A stretch of 64,000 bases of DNA. Origin: Gillisia sp. (lineage in GTDB: Bacteria > Bacteroidota > Bacteroidia > Flavobacteriales > Flavobacteriaceae). Under the pieces are notes generated by a model that ran no database searches, was not told where the DNA came from, and worked only from the letters and a program-made list of their open reading frames with translations. Positions within the stretch are counted from its first letter, which is position 1. Each line of letters begins with the position of its first letter. Both the position numbers and the translations under genes were made by a program. The stretch is from assembly GCA_024635655.1 (NCBI GenBank), contig JAGXIL010000039.1, positions 1 through 64,000 of the forward strand. The letters are read 5' to 3'. This document shows, one piece after another, positions 25,379 to 34,689 of the stretch.

Positions 25379-27145
25379 CTACAAAGATTCTTCAGCCATG
25401 AACTGCACTTCATAAAGATTTCGGTAGTATCCATTCTCTACTTTCAGCAATTCGTAGTGGGTTCCTGTTTCCACAATTTCTCCGGCATCCATCACCAGGA
25501 TCTTATCGGCTTTTTTAATTGTGGCTAGCCTGTGAGCAATGACTATGGAGGTTCTGCCTTTGGTGATCTTATCTGTAGCGTCTTGAATGAGCTGCTCGCT
25601 GTAAGAATCTATGGAGGAGGTTGCCTCGTCCAGAACCAATATGCTCGGGTCACTTACGTAGGCCCTTAAGAATGAGATTAATTGCCGCTGCCCGGAAGAA
25701 AGCATCACCCCGCGCTCCTTTACATTGTAGTGATAGCCGTTTGGCAATGAGGCAATGAATTCATGCACTCCAATCTCTTTAGCAGCACGAATCACATCCT
25801 CTTCAGATACTTTTGGGTTGTAAAGGGTAATATTGTTCAGGATGGTATCTGCAAACAGGAACACATTCTGAAGCACCACGGCTATTTCTGCACGTAATGT
25901 TTTTAAGGTGATCTCATCAATAGAAATTCCGTCTACCAGGATCTTTCCGCTATTGATTTCGTAAAACCTGTTTAGTAAATTAATAACGGTAGTTTTTCCT
26001 GCCCCTGTTGATCCAACTATGGCAATGGTTTCTCCCTCCTGTGCCTTAAAGGAAACTCCTTTCAGCACCTGTTCGGTTTCATCGTAGCCAAACCGAACGT
26101 CCCGGAATTCAATCTCTCCTTTAAGATGATCAATTTCAATTGTACCGGTGTCTTTAATAGATGCTTCAGTATCCAGAATTCCGAAAACCCTGTTGGCGGC
26201 AACCATTCCCATTTGAAGAGTATTAAATTTATCGGCAATCTGGCGAAGCGGGCGAAACAGCATTTGTGCCAGTTCAATGAACATAATTATAATACCCAAA
26301 CTCAGGGCATCACTTTCTACCACCCGCAAACCTCCATACCACACTATTAATCCTATGGTAATGGAAGTAGACATTTCAGCAATGGGAAAGAAAATTGAAT
26401 TATACCAAACGGTCTTGATCCATGCTTTTTTATGTTTGTGGTTTATATCTTTAAAATTCTGGTATTCCACATCCTCCCTGGTGAAAAGCTGCACGATCTT
26501 CATTCCCGTAATTCGTTCCTGTACAAAGGTGTTCAAATTTGCCACCTGGTTTCGCACGTCTTCAAAGGCGATCTTCATTTTTTTCTGAAACACCCGCGTC
26601 GCATATAAAATAAAAGGCAACACGGTAAGCACCAGTAAGGTGAGCTGCCAGCTGTTGTAGAACATGAATCCCAGGATCACTAGCATCTTGAGCAGGTCAC
26701 TGGCTATGACAAACAACCCTTCACTAAAAATACTTGCTATGGTCTCGATATCACTTACCGCCCGGGTGACCAGTCGTCCTACCGCCGATTTGTCAAAATA
26801 CTTCATTTTAAACTGAAGCATATGCTCAAATAAATTTACCCTGAGATCCCTGATCACTTCCTGCCCTAACCAGTTGGCAAAATAAATAAAGAGGAACTGA
26901 AAGATTACCTCCAGCATAAGAGCCCCTAGCATCAGGGTGATATAATACACCAGGTTTTCCCCATCCTGCGGAAGGATGGAATTATCTATGGTAAGCTGAA
27001 GTAAATAAGGCCTTAGAACAGCAAAAACAGATAATAAAATAGCTGCCAGGGCCACAAAATAGAAAGTCCATTTATATGGGTTGGTGTATTTTATTAATCT
27101 TCTGAATAGATTAAAATCAAATGCATTTCCTGTTCCTGCTGCCAT
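25379..27145 (-). CDS. ABC exporter with fused permease and ATPase (MsbA/MDR-like)
   Basis: The 588-residue half-transporter has six transmembrane helices in residues 20-320 and a nucleotide-binding domain from about 345. Walker A is GSTGAGKT, the signature is LSSGQRQL (a variant of LSGGQ), and Walker B is SILVLDEATSS, followed by the switch His in IVIAHRLATI. It should work as a homodimer or a heterodimer and export a lipid or hydrophobic compound. The substrate cannot be read from the sequence. It lies directly downstream of truA, with no gap between the truA stop and this start, an arrangement that suggests cotranscription. Confidence 0.92.
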   Translation of the reverse strand: MAAGTGNAFDFNLFRRLIKYTNPYKWTFYFVALAAILLSVFAVLRPYLLQLTIDNSILPQDGENLVYYITLMLGALMLEVIFQFLFIYFANWLGQEVIRDLRVNLFEHMLQFKMKYFDKSAVGRLVTRAVSDIETIASIFSEGLFVIASDLLKMLVILGFMFYNSWQLTLLVLTVLPFILYATRVFQKKMKIAFEDVRNQVANLNTFVQERITGMKIVQLFTREDVEYQNFKDINHKHKKAWIKTVWYNSIFFPIAEMSTSITIGLIVWYGGLRVVESDALSLGIIIMFIELAQMLFRPLRQIADKFNTLQMGMVAANRVFGILDTEASIKDTGTIEIDHLKGEIEFRDVRFGYDETEQVLKGVSFKAQEGETIAIVGSTGAGKTTVINLLNRFYEINSGKILVDGISIDEITLKTLRAEIAVVLQNVFLFADTILNNITLYNPKVSEEDVIRAAKEIGVHEFIASLPNGYHYNVKERGVMLSSGQRQLISFLRAYVSDPSILVLDEATSSIDSYSEQLIQDATDKITKGRTSIVIAHRLATIKKADKILVMDAGEIVETGTHYELLKVENGYYRNLYEVQFMAEESL

Positions 27146-27892
27146 CTACTTTTTAAAAATTGTTTTTGGATATTCGATCCCGGTTAAAAATAACGCTTTT
27201 GCCGGTACTGATGTTCCTGCTTTTTGCCTGTCCCTGCTCTCCAGGACCCCGTGCAGATCTTGCACCTGCATCTTTCCCAATCCTATTTCCAGTAAGGTAC
27301 CTACAATGGCCCTCACCATATTCCTCAAAAACCTGTCGGCAGTGATATGGAAGATCAACAGCTTTTCCTGTTCCTCCCATACCGCCCGGGTAATTTTACA
27401 ATTATAGGTCATTACATCAGTTCTGGATTTTGAAAAACACTTAAAATCTGTATAATTTTTCAAAGTTCCCGCTGCAAGGTTCATCTTTTCCACATCCAGT
27501 TCATTCTTCACATAATGCGCCCGTTCATATAAGAACGGATCCTTTTCCTTTACAATATAATAATTATAACTTCTGCTTACTGCATCAAATCTTGCATGAG
27601 ATTCAGCCGGAACTATAAAGATATTTGAAATTGAAATATCATCAGGTAAAAACGCATTCAGCTTAAAGATCAAAGTTTTAATATCCTCTATTTCTTCAGC
27701 ATCAAAATGGGCGAAATATTGGGAAGCATGTACTCCGGCATCAGTCCTTCCCGCACCCACCACAGGGGTTTTTTCCTGCAGCAGGGTAAACAAGGCAAAT
27801 TCCAGTGTTTCCTGAACGGTAGCTGCTGCGGGCTGACTTTGCCAGCCGTGGTATGCCTTTCCGTTATAAGCCAGTTCTATAAAATATCTCAA
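27146..27892 (-). CDS. truA: tRNA pseudouridine synthase A
   Basis: TruA makes pseudouridine at positions 38-40 of tRNA anticodon arms. The catalytic Asp is in GRTDAGVHA, and other family blocks are RYFIELAYNGKAYHGWQ at the start, HARFDAVSRSYNYYI, and FLRNMVRAIVGTLLEIG near the end. I place the start at the TTG (27892) that yields (M)RYFIELAYNG, the usual N-terminus, giving 248 residues. An ATG at 27982 would add 30 residues that do not resemble the family. Confidence 0.92.
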   Translation of the reverse strand: MRYFIELAYNGKAYHGWQSQPAAATVQETLEFALFTLLQEKTPVVGAGRTDAGVHASQYFAHFDAEEIEDIKTLIFKLNAFLPDDISISNIFIVPAESHARFDAVSRSYNYYIVKEKDPFLYERAHYVKNELDVEKMNLAAGTLKNYTDFKCFSKSRTDVMTYNCKITRAVWEEQEKLLIFHITADRFLRNMVRAIVGTLLEIGLGKMQVQDLHGVLESRDRQKAGTSVPAKALFLTGIEYPKTIFKK

Positions 27893-28101
27893 TGTAAATT
27901 GATACTTTTGCGTAATTACAAGATTGCCTGCAAAGATACGGCAAACATCATAACCCAAAAGGAATAAACGGGCCGGGATCAAAATGATCTTATAAATTTA
28001 ATTGATGTTTTCTGCGGAAGGTCCTGTAAGGCAAATCCCTGAAAAAAATCATTTACCCAACTTCAGAAGTATTTATAGCAGCCCGGAAAAATACTGTATT
28101 G

Positions 28102-28599
28102 ATGAAAAACATATTATTATTAAGTGATACCCACAGCCATATCGATGACCGCATCCTGCATTACGTCTCTGAAGCCGATGAAATTTGGCATGCGGGGGAT
28201 GTTGGCCACACCTCGGTAACCGATAAGATCAAAGCCCTCAAACCCCTGATAGCTGTATATGGCAATATCGACGATCACGAGATACGAAAAGAGTTTCCGC
28301 TCAATCAAAGATTTTTGTGTGAAGAGGTTGATGTATGGATCACCCACATTGGAGGTTACCCCGGGAAATATTCTCCGGCAATACGGGAGGAGATCAAAAA
28401 GAATCCGCCAAAACTATTCATCTGCGGGCATTCGCATATTTTAAAGGTAATGAACGATAAGAACCTGCAGTTACTGCATATGAATCCTGGTGCCGCAGGA
28501 AGATCTGGTTTTCACAAACAGCGCACTATGTTGAGGTTTAAAATTGACGGAAAAAATATAACCGATCTGGAAGTGATCGAACTTAAGACTGCAAAGTAG
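28102..28599 (+). CDS. YfcE/MJ0936-type metallophosphoesterase
   Basis: This 165-residue calcineurin-like phosphodiesterase carries the full metal-binding series: SDTHSH, AGDVG, YGNIDDHE (in place of the more usual GNxDx), THIGG and CGHSH. YfcE-type proteins hydrolyse phosphodiester bonds in vitro with manganese; the natural substrate is uncertain. The start is the ATG at 28102, with an in-frame TTG immediately before it. It is transcribed alone and ends at the terminator at 28652. Confidence 0.9.
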   Translation: MKNILLLSDTHSHIDDRILHYVSEADEIWHAGDVGHTSVTDKIKALKPLIAVYGNIDDHEIRKEFPLNQRFLCEEVDVWITHIGGYPGKYSPAIREEIKKNPPKLFICGHSHILKVMNDKNLQLLHMNPGAAGRSGFHKQRTMLRFKIDGKNITDLEVIELKTAK

Positions 28600-28651
28600 C
28601 AACAGCCAGTTGAGAAGCTTCCACTGTCTAACTACAGCATTGAAAGTAATA

Positions 28652-28681
28652 AAAAACCCGAAGTTTTCACTTCGGGTTTTT
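28652..28681. terminator. bidirectional terminator
   Basis: A perfect 12-bp stem AAAAACCCGAAG / CTTCGGGTTTTT with the loop TTTTCA. It serves the convergent phosphoesterase gene (plus) and DUF4293 gene (minus). Confidence 0.9.
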
Positions 28682-28714
28682 CTTCGCACTAATAACACTA
28701 AGAATAATTGGGTT

Positions 28715-29125
28715 TTATCGCAATCGGTCAACAGATTTTACGAGATCTTCATCCTTTTTGATGGCTTTATTGGCCAACACTAAAAAAACGATAGAAAGAA
28801 CAGGAATGAACATCCCAATACCCTTCTCAGAGATTTCCATCTCTCCAGGTACCATTAGTGACCAATACACAAAAACTCCCAGCAATAAAAAGTTTAATAT
28901 GATATTGACGCGCCCCAGCACAAACTGAAGCTTACGGTTATTATATAAAAAAATGGATGCCAAAGAGATCACAGCCGAAATTAAAAACAAAGCCAGCGCC
29001 AGGATCACATCTTCTACGTAAACAGATTCTCCTGCTTCATTGTCCCACAAAGGAACAAAGAAAATTAAAACCCCACTCAATAAAAAAGCAATAAATAAGT
29101 AAATTGTCTGGATACGTTGTATCAT
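28715..29125 (-). CDS. DUF4293 membrane protein
   Basis: The 136-residue protein starts with MIQRIQTIYLFIAFLLSG, the highly conserved N-terminus of DUF4293 proteins of Bacteroidota. Four transmembrane helices are visible at about 8-26, 42-62, 70-90 and 98-118, and a Lys/Asp-rich tail follows. The function is unknown. Its place next to rho, divergently transcribed, is common in the phylum as far as I know. Confidence 0.85.
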   Translation of the reverse strand: MIQRIQTIYLFIAFLLSGVLIFFVPLWDNEAGESVYVEDVILALALFLISAVISLASIFLYNNRKLQFVLGRVNIILNFLLLGVFVYWSLMVPGEMEISEKGIGMFIPVLSIVFLVLANKAIKKDEDLVKSVDRLR

Positions 29126-29321
29126 CTCTTACAGCAAATTTGGCAACAAAAATAAGTGTTTCTTTTTAAATGGCGTATCCTACAATTTAAAATAAAGTTG
29201 TATTATTGCAGTAAGAATCTGTAACCAATTCAAAATTAGGTTACTTTGTACTCCAATTTTTTCGATTCTTCCTCGAGAAGTATACAACAAACAATCAACA
29301 AATTTATTCTTAATACTATTC

Positions 29322-31220
29322 ATGTTTGAAATTTCAGAATTAAAAGCTAAGAAGCTGCCTGAGCTTCAAGACATTGCTAAAACATTAAATGTTCCTAAGT
29401 TCCGCACACAAAAAAAACTGGATCTGGTCTATCAGATCTTAGATTATCAGGCAGCCAACCCTTCTAAAGTAAAAGAGGTTTTACAAGAGGATACCCCGGC
29501 ACCTGTTTCCAGTGAAACTTCGGAAAATACCGCAGCGCCAACTACAGGAGACGACAAAAACAGCGGCAGCAATACACGTCCGCGGCAGCCTAAGAGAGAC
29601 AATAAAAGAGCTCCCGATGCCGCTACAGAAACAAAAAATAATCCCCAGGCAAAAAATTCTGAGAAAAGAACTGATGATAAAGCTGCCGACCGTCAAAACC
29701 GTCCGCAGACAAAGAATCAGCCTTCCCGAAAAGAAGACAGCACTACAGGAAGTTCTGCCAAGAGAGATGATAAAAGGGACGACAGCAGAAACAAATCCTC
29801 ACGAGACAACAGAGATAGCGGAAATACTTCCAAAGACTCCGGAAATTCATCACGAGATTCTGAAAGTTCCGGCAGAGATAGCGGAAACTCCTCAAGAGAC
29901 AACGGAAACTCCTCAAGAGACAGCGGAAATACTTCAAGGGATAGTGGAAATTCCAAAGATTCAGGAAATTCTTCCAGGGACAGCAGAGGTTCCCGCGATA
30001 CCCGAAAGGAACCCCGCAGCAGTAAACAATCTGATTCCGGAAGCACAAGCAAAAACAACGGAAACCGCGATAACCGTAACCGTTACCGCGAACCCGATTA
30101 CGAATTTGACGCGATCATAGAAAGTGAAGGAGTTCTGGATATTATGCAGGACAACTACGGATTCTTAAGATCTTCAGATTACAACTACCTTTCCTCACCG
30201 GATGATATTTATGTTTCCCAGTCGCAGATCCGTTTGTTCGGATTAAAGACCGGAGATACTGTATTGGGACAAATTCGTCCGCCAAAAGAAGGAGAGAAAT
30301 ATTTTCCTTTGATAAAGGTGATCAAGATCAACGGACTTGATCCGCAAGTGGTAAGAGACAGGATATCCTTCGAACATTTAACTCCGCTTTTCCCGAAAGA
30401 GAAATTTAATATTGCCGAAAGACAAAGCACCATTTCGACCAGGGTAATGGATTTGTTTTCTCCAATTGGAAAAGGACAAAGAGGAATGATCGTTTCCCAG
30501 CCAAAAACAGGGAAAACAATGTTGCTTAAGGATATCGCAAATGCAATAGCTGCCAATCACCCTGAAGTTTACCAGATCATACTTTTAATTGACGAACGTC
30601 CTGAAGAAGTAACAGATATGCAGCGTAACGTGAAAGGAGAAGTTGTAGCTTCTACTTTTGACCGCGAAGCACACGAACACGTGAAAGTTGCCAACATTGT
30701 ATTAGAGAAAGCCAAAAGAATGGTAGAATGTGGTCACGATGTGGTGATCCTTCTGGATTCTATTACACGACTTGCCAGGGCTTATAACACAGTACAACCT
30801 GCCAGCGGAAAAGTATTGAGTGGGGGTGTTGATGCCAACGCGCTTCACAAACCAAAACGTTTCTTTGGAGCCGCCAGAAATATTGAAAACGGAGGATCTC
30901 TTTCTATTATAGCAACCGCTCTTACCGATACCGGTTCTAAAATGGATGAAGTGATCTTCGAAGAATTTAAAGGTACCGGTAACATGGAACTTCAACTGGA
31001 CAGAAAGATCGCCAACCGAAGAATATTCCCTGCTATTGACCTTACCTCTTCCAGCACACGTCGTGATGACTTATTACTTGATGAAACTACATTACAGAGA
31101 ATGTGGGTAATGCGAAAATATCTTGCAGATATGAATCCTGTGGAAGCTATGGAATTTATTAACGAGCGTTTCAAGCAAACCAAGAATAATGAAGAGTTTT
31201 TGATCTCGATGAACGGGTAA
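29322..31220 (+). CDS. rho: transcription termination factor Rho with a disordered insert
   Basis: Rho is the hexameric RNA helicase that ends transcripts. The 632 residues are about 200 more than E. coli Rho. After the N-terminal helix bundle (1-55) comes a low-complexity region (about 60-255), with a Ser/Asn/Arg/Asp repeat such as [17 protein letters not shown] at about 165-225. The RNA-binding cold-shock-like domain follows ([19 protein letters not shown]), then the RecA motor with Walker A SQPKTGKT, Walker [17 protein letters not shown] and the R-loop [11 protein letters not shown]. Such inserts are common in Bacteroidota, and in Bacteroides thetaiotaomicron a disordered region of Rho is reported to drive phase separation. 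The motor looks fully functional. Confidence 0.96.
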   Translation: MFEISELKAKKLPELQDIAKTLNVPKFRTQKKLDLVYQILDYQAANPSKVKEVLQEDTPAPVSSETSENTAAPTTGDDKNSGSNTRPRQPKRDNKRAPDAATETKNNPQAKNSEKRTDDKAADRQNRPQTKNQPSRKEDSTTGSSAKRDDKRDDSRNKSSRDNRDSGNTSKDSGNSSRDSESSGRDSGNSSRDNGNSSRDSGNTSRDSGNSKDSGNSSRDSRGSRDTRKEPRSSKQSDSGSTSKNNGNRDNRNRYREPDYEFDAIIESEGVLDIMQDNYGFLRSSDYNYLSSPDDIYVSQSQIRLFGLKTGDTVLGQIRPPKEGEKYFPLIKVIKINGLDPQVVRDRISFEHLTPLFPKEKFNIAERQSTISTRVMDLFSPIGKGQRGMIVSQPKTGKTMLLKDIANAIAANHPEVYQIILLIDERPEEVTDMQRNVKGEVVASTFDREAHEHVKVANIVLEKAKRMVECGHDVVILLDSITRLARAYNTVQPASGKVLSGGVDANALHKPKRFFGAARNIENGGSLSIIATALTDTGSKMDEVIFEEFKGTGNMELQLDRKIANRRIFPAIDLTSSSTRRDDLLLDETTLQRMWVMRKYLADMNPVEAMEFINERFKQTKNNEEFLISMNG

Positions 31221-31241
31221 TCTCTTCTTGAATAATTAACA

Positions 31242-31271
31242 AAATCCGGTTATCGAAAGATAGCCGGATTT
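31242..31271 (+). terminator. rho terminator
   Basis: Stem AAATCCGG / CCGGATTT with an inner TATC/GATA stem and a GAAA tetraloop, followed by a run of T residues. It lies 21 nt past the rho stop codon. Confidence 0.9.
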
Positions 31272-31314
31272 TTTTTTGTGGTAGACCTGACAGGTTTCCT
31301 TATATCTTCAAGTC

Positions 31315-31407
31315 AGACCTCACAGGTTTCTCTTGAATGACAATTAAAGTTATTAAAACATGCCCCGTTTTTGAATTAACTGATAGACTAAAAAACCTGT
31401 GAGGTCT
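31315..31407. repeat. 93-bp inverted-repeat-bounded element, copy 1
   Basis: The element is bounded by a 15-bp terminal inverted repeat: AGACCTCACAGGTTT at the left and its complement AAACCTGTGAGGTCT at the right. The interior has no reading frame of note. Copy 2 (31458-31550) differs at only three positions, and the 9 bases before the left end (CTTCAAGTC) are also shared. The size, inverted ends and absence of a gene are those of a MITE or a structured intergenic repeat. Confidence 0.75.
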
Positions 31408-31457
31408 CCACGCGAAAAGACTTATGAGGTCGATGAGAAAAAGGTGCTCTTCAAGTC

Positions 31458-31550
31458 AGACCTCACAGGATTCTCTTGAATGACAATTGAAGTTATTAAA
31501 ACATGCCCCGTTTTTGAATTAACTGATAGGCTAAAAAACCTGTGAGGTCT
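31458..31550. repeat. 93-bp inverted-repeat-bounded element, copy 2
   Basis: A direct repeat of the element at 31315-31407 with three substitutions, one of which weakens the left inverted repeat (AGGATT instead of AGGTTT). The two copies start 143 bp apart. The high identity of non-coding DNA suggests a recent duplication or gene conversion. Confidence 0.75.
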
Positions 31551-31597
31551 CTCCCATTAGATAATTTAGTCTATGAGATAAAGAAGTGTTTCAAATT

Positions 31598-31688
31598 AGA
31601 CTAGTAAGGTTTCTCCTGAAACGATTGAAGTGATGAGAAAAATTCCTGTTCTTAATTACCCTCACAGGATTTAAAATCTGTGAGGTCT
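31598..31688. repeat. degenerate third copy of the 93-bp element
   Basis: Starts AGACTAGTAAGGTTTCTCCTGAA and keeps scattered matches to copies 1 and 2. It ends in an intact palindromic core (CCTCACAGGATTT / AAATCTGTGAGG, 31660-31685) and GAGGTCT. It is clearly older than the other copies. A partial end (AGACCTGACAGGTTT) also occurs at 31283-31297, so the 400 nt after rho are made of such repeats. Confidence 0.55.
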
Positions 31689-31741
31689 AAATAAATAAAT
31701 TCTATATTGCATTTCCTTTACTTACAAAAATAATTTTTTAA

Positions 31742-32437
31742 ATGAAACTGATCTTCATTTTAATATCCTTTTTTTCCTTTAATATTTTATCATCACAACC
31801 ATCTTCACCTATACAAAACATTAAATATTCTTATGTTAATGAAGCAGGGGAAAATATTGAAAAAGGTGAATTTTTAGCTATAAAAAGAAGTAAAGATTAT
31901 AACTACCTTTCCTGGTCCTTTTTTGCACAAGATACAAGTATTGTACAAAAACTCGTAAATCTTGGTGACAACAGGAAGCAGGTATCTTACCCGGCATTTG
32001 TAAAGAAACTGGAAGCAATAACCGGAAGAAAGTTTCCTGAAAATCCGATCATATTACTCAATTACAGATATTTAAATGATATCTGTACCCATAAAATCAA
32101 CGTGAATAACTGGGACCGGTTTAGAATACGAAATGACAAAAGGTATTCTAACCAACTTGTAAAAACTGCGGAAGAATATTATGAGAACGTCATAGTTCTC
32201 CATTTTTATGAAGAAGGTATTAGAATCAAACCCTCAAATATATTGAAGAAATACTTTCATATTGATAAAGACAACTTCTTGAAAATTAATTTATTTAACA
32301 AGCCTGTCACCTGTGGGTCCTCTGCAGCTATAATGCCCGGTGGCAGAACGCTACTTGTGCACTCAGAAGGATCTCCTTTCAGACTCGCAGAAGCAATAGT
32401 CCCTGAAAATTGGAAGGAGATCTTTGAAGCAGAATAG
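31742..32437 (+). CDS. hypothetical secreted protein
   Basis: I do not recognise this 231-residue protein. A signal peptide is visible (MKLIFILISFFSFNILSSQ, cleavage probably after SSQ or SQP). The mature part is mixed alpha/beta with many Tyr, Asn and Lys residues. It contains only two or three Cys (DICTHK near 117 and VTCGSS near 198), which might pair in the periplasm, and no known catalytic motif. The gene is AT-rich and stands alone between a block of inverted repeats (31.3-31.7 kb) and a perfect palindrome (32445), which suggests it arrived separately from its conserved neighbours rho and gldC. Confidence 0.6.
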   Translation: MKLIFILISFFSFNILSSQPSSPIQNIKYSYVNEAGENIEKGEFLAIKRSKDYNYLSWSFFAQDTSIVQKLVNLGDNRKQVSYPAFVKKLEAITGRKFPENPIILLNYRYLNDICTHKINVNNWDRFRIRNDKRYSNQLVKTAEEYYENVIVLHFYEEGIRIKPSNILKKYFHIDKDNFLKINLFNKPVTCGSSAAIMPGGRTLLVHSEGSPFRLAEAIVPENWKEIFEAE

Positions 32438-32444
32438 AGAATAC

Positions 32445-32477
32445 AGACCTCACAGGTTTTGAAAACCTGTGAGGTCT
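32445..32477. repeat. 33-nt perfect palindrome (AGACCTCACAGG family)
   Basis: Sixteen bases AGACCTCACAGGTTTT, one G, then the exact complement AAAACCTGTGAGGTCT. It is the same inverted-repeat sequence as the ends of the 93-bp elements at 31.3-31.6 kb and recurs at 60658-60690. Here it lies 8 nt after a stop codon between convergent genes, where it can also act as a terminator. Confidence 0.85.
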
Positions 32478-32497
32478 CTTGCTGGGATGAAGCAATT

Positions 32498-32836
32498 TTA
32501 CTCTTTTTTCAATTCCATTTTTTCTGCAAAGTAGTCACAGAAATCCTTCATAGTTGCTGTCATCTTCTCGTCCTGGGTGGCACGGTGAAAGGTATCACTC
32601 ATGGCCACCAGGGTTTGGTGAAAGAACTTCTTCATTTCGTCTACCGGCATGTCCTTTGTCCAAAGGTCTATGCGCAGGGTTTCACTGGCATTACTGTCCC
32701 ACATTGACAGCAACATGGCCTTAGCCTCTTCCTTATATACCTCTCCATCTTCCGCACTCCAGAAAAGGGCTTCCGGCACGCGGTTCTCGTCAAGTAAAAC
32801 TTCTATTTTTATTTCAGATTTTTTTAATTCTGCCAT
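32498..32836 (-). CDS. gldC: gliding motility protein GldC
   Basis: The 112-residue protein matches GldC of gliding Bacteroidota: EIKIEVLLDENRVPEALFWSA at the start, SNASETLRIDLWTKDMPVDEM in the middle and MKDFCDYFAEKMELKKE at the end. GldC is a small cytoplasmic protein needed, with GldB, for gliding in Flavobacterium johnsoniae; its biochemical role is unknown. Its start overlaps the gldB stop (TAATG), which shows translational coupling. Confidence 0.93.
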   Translation of the reverse strand: MAELKKSEIKIEVLLDENRVPEALFWSAEDGEVYKEEAKAMLLSMWDSNASETLRIDLWTKDMPVDEMKKFFHQTLVAMSDTFHRATQDEKMTATMKDFCDYFAEKMELKKE

Positions 32837-33792
32837 TATTTCCGTGGTTTATATTTTGCCTTATTAAAAATTGTTTCTGCATCAGTTTCCAGCATTTCCC
32901 GTACGCTTGCATCATTCCGGTCCATATACTGCCTTACCATCTGCCATCCTATATACTGTCCCAGTAAAGCCGGGGCTTCATTATCCAGCTCAAGATAAAA
33001 TTTAGAAAAAGGAGCAGGATAAAGGAAACGGGAGTACAATTGTGTATCAGAATCAAATAACATCTCCCGTTCCACAAAATACTTCCATATATACTCTTCA
33101 TTTTCCCCGGCCCATCCATATTCCTCTGAAGTGTATCCTATTTTTGCAGGATCAGAAACTTCTGGAAGCCAAAGGTCTTTCAAGTAAAGGATCTTTCCGT
33201 AATACAGCATATGGGCTAAAAATGTTTTTGAGTCCGGTTGCGGAACATACCTTTCAGCTACTTTTGCTGCCACATCGGGAAGGATCTGGTTTCTTTCAAA
33301 ATTCTTTTTCAGGAATTCCTGGATCCCGGAATAAAATTCATGATCGCTTCCCAAATAGGTATCTAAAGCTATAAAAAGGTATTTAGGCGTGAGAAGTACT
33401 TTGTTTTGATAATCAACTTCAGATGTAATAGTAATAACGGTAGGTGCTTCAAAAGACGGAAAGTAGTATTTGATATGCTGAAACAAACTGTGCAGTTCAT
33501 CCTCTTCAGCAAAATCGCGGAAGGTAGTTATCACTTCCTCGTTTATTTCGTGCTGGATGGTATCATTGATCTGTGCGATCCAGATACTATCGTGAAACCT
33601 TTCGGGAAAAAGGAAAGGATATTCGGCCTTTAAAGCAGGAAGACCTTCTTCAGTAACCTCAGCAAATTCCCGGTCAAATCGAAGCACTTCAAAATCTACC
33701 TCGACCTGCTCAATTTCCTTTTCTACCTTGGATCTATTCTCGCAGGAGATAGCAATTATTACCAGGAATATGAAAGTAACTTTTTTAATCAT
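32836..33792 (-). CDS. gldB: gliding motility lipoprotein GldB
   Basis: GldB is an essential gliding-motility lipoprotein. The 318 residues begin with a lipoprotein signal (FLVIIAISC, Cys17, then acidic and basic residues). The conserved body includes FDREFAEVTEEGLPALKAEYPFLFPERFHDSIW, the GSDHEFY segment and WQMVRQYMDRND near the end. The normal partner gldC follows with a one-base overlap. The gene is divergent from nadE, with about 105 nt between starts. Confidence 0.93.
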   Translation of the reverse strand: MIKKVTFIFLVIIAISCENRSKVEKEIEQVEVDFEVLRFDREFAEVTEEGLPALKAEYPFLFPERFHDSIWIAQINDTIQHEINEEVITTFRDFAEEDELHSLFQHIKYYFPSFEAPTVITITSEVDYQNKVLLTPKYLFIALDTYLGSDHEFYSGIQEFLKKNFERNQILPDVAAKVAERYVPQPDSKTFLAHMLYYGKILYLKDLWLPEVSDPAKIGYTSEEYGWAGENEEYIWKYFVEREMLFDSDTQLYSRFLYPAPFSKFYLELDNEAPALLGQYIGWQMVRQYMDRNDASVREMLETDAETIFNKAKYKPRK

Positions 33793-33849
33793 TATATTTA
33801 AGCCTATACCTTTTAACGCCCGTGGTTTTTATAAAGTGTAAAAACCCAT

Positions 33850-33857
33850 TAAATTTG
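33850..33857 (+). promoter_or_regulatory. probable -7 box of the nadE promoter
   Basis: TAAATTTG matches the Bacteroidota -7 consensus TAnnTTTG exactly and lies 41 nt before the nadE start codon. The -33 TTG is not clear. Confidence 0.45.
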
Positions 33858-33897
33858 TAGGCAAAGGTATTACTTCCAAACTAAAACACCCAAAATT

Positions 33898-34689
33898 ATG
33901 CAAACGGAAAAAGTAGTAGATCATATTGTAAACTGGTTAAAAGATTATGCAACATCAGCAAACGTAAATGGCTTTGTACTTGGTATTAGCGGAGGCATAG
34001 ATTCTGCCGTTGTATCTGCGCTTTGTGCCAAAACAGGGCTTAGGACCTTATGTGTTGAGATGCCTATTCACCAGCCACTAAACCAGGTGACCCGGGCGCA
34101 GAATCATATCCAGTATTTAAAAAAGCATTTTGCGAATGTTACTGATCTTACCGTTGACCTCACCCCGGTCTTTGAACAATTTAAAGGGGTTTTGCCGGAT
34201 CTGGAGGAAAGCGAATTTTCAGATCTTTCTCTGGCCAACACACGTGCCCGTTTGCGAATGACAACTCTATACTATTTTGCCGGAATTCACGGTTACCTGG
34301 TAGCCGGAACAGGCAATAAAGTCGAAGATTTTGGTGTAGGATTTTTCACGAAATACGGGGACGGGGGGGTTGACCTTAGCCCAATAGCCGATCTTATGAA
34401 AAGTGAAGTATACGAGGTGGCAAAATTTCTGAAATTAAATCCTGAATTGATAGAAGCTGAACCTACAGATGGTCTTTTTGACGACAGCCCCAGTGATGAG
34501 GAGCAAATAGGCGCCAGTTACGACGAATTGGAATGGGCTATGCACATGAAAGAAAAGGGTGCAAAAACTTCAGATTTTTCAGGAAGGGAGATGGAGGTAT
34601 TCACGATTTTTTCAGCAAAAAATGCTGCAAATCAACATAAGATCGTTCCCATTCCGGTTTGCGAGATACCCGTTAATCTTAAAAACTAA
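33898..34689 (+). CDS. nadE: NAD+ synthase
   Basis: NadE amidates deamido-NAD to NAD in the final step of NAD synthesis. The 263-residue ammonia-type enzyme lacks a glutaminase domain. The ATP-pyrophosphatase P-loop is LGISGGIDSAVVSALCA (about 28-44). Other landmarks are TRARLRMTTLYYFA, VAGTGNKVEDFGVGFFTKYGDGG with the conserved Lys and Asp residues, and EPTDGLFDD. Normal length, start well supported. It is the divergent neighbour of gldB. Confidence 0.95.
   Translation: MQTEKVVDHIVNWLKDYATSANVNGFVLGISGGIDSAVVSALCAKTGLRTLCVEMPIHQPLNQVTRAQNHIQYLKKHFANVTDLTVDLTPVFEQFKGVLPDLEESEFSDLSLANTRARLRMTTLYYFAGIHGYLVAGTGNKVEDFGVGFFTKYGDGGVDLSPIADLMKSEVYEVAKFLKLNPELIEAEPTDGLFDDSPSDEEQIGASYDELEWAMHMKEKGAKTSDFSGREMEVFTIFSAKNAANQHKIVPIPVCEIPVNLKN

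Noticed and set aside
29717-30058. Leu/Glu/Ser-rich reverse frame in rho
   Set aside because: It is the shadow of the Ser/Asn/Arg repeat of Rho on the opposite strand.
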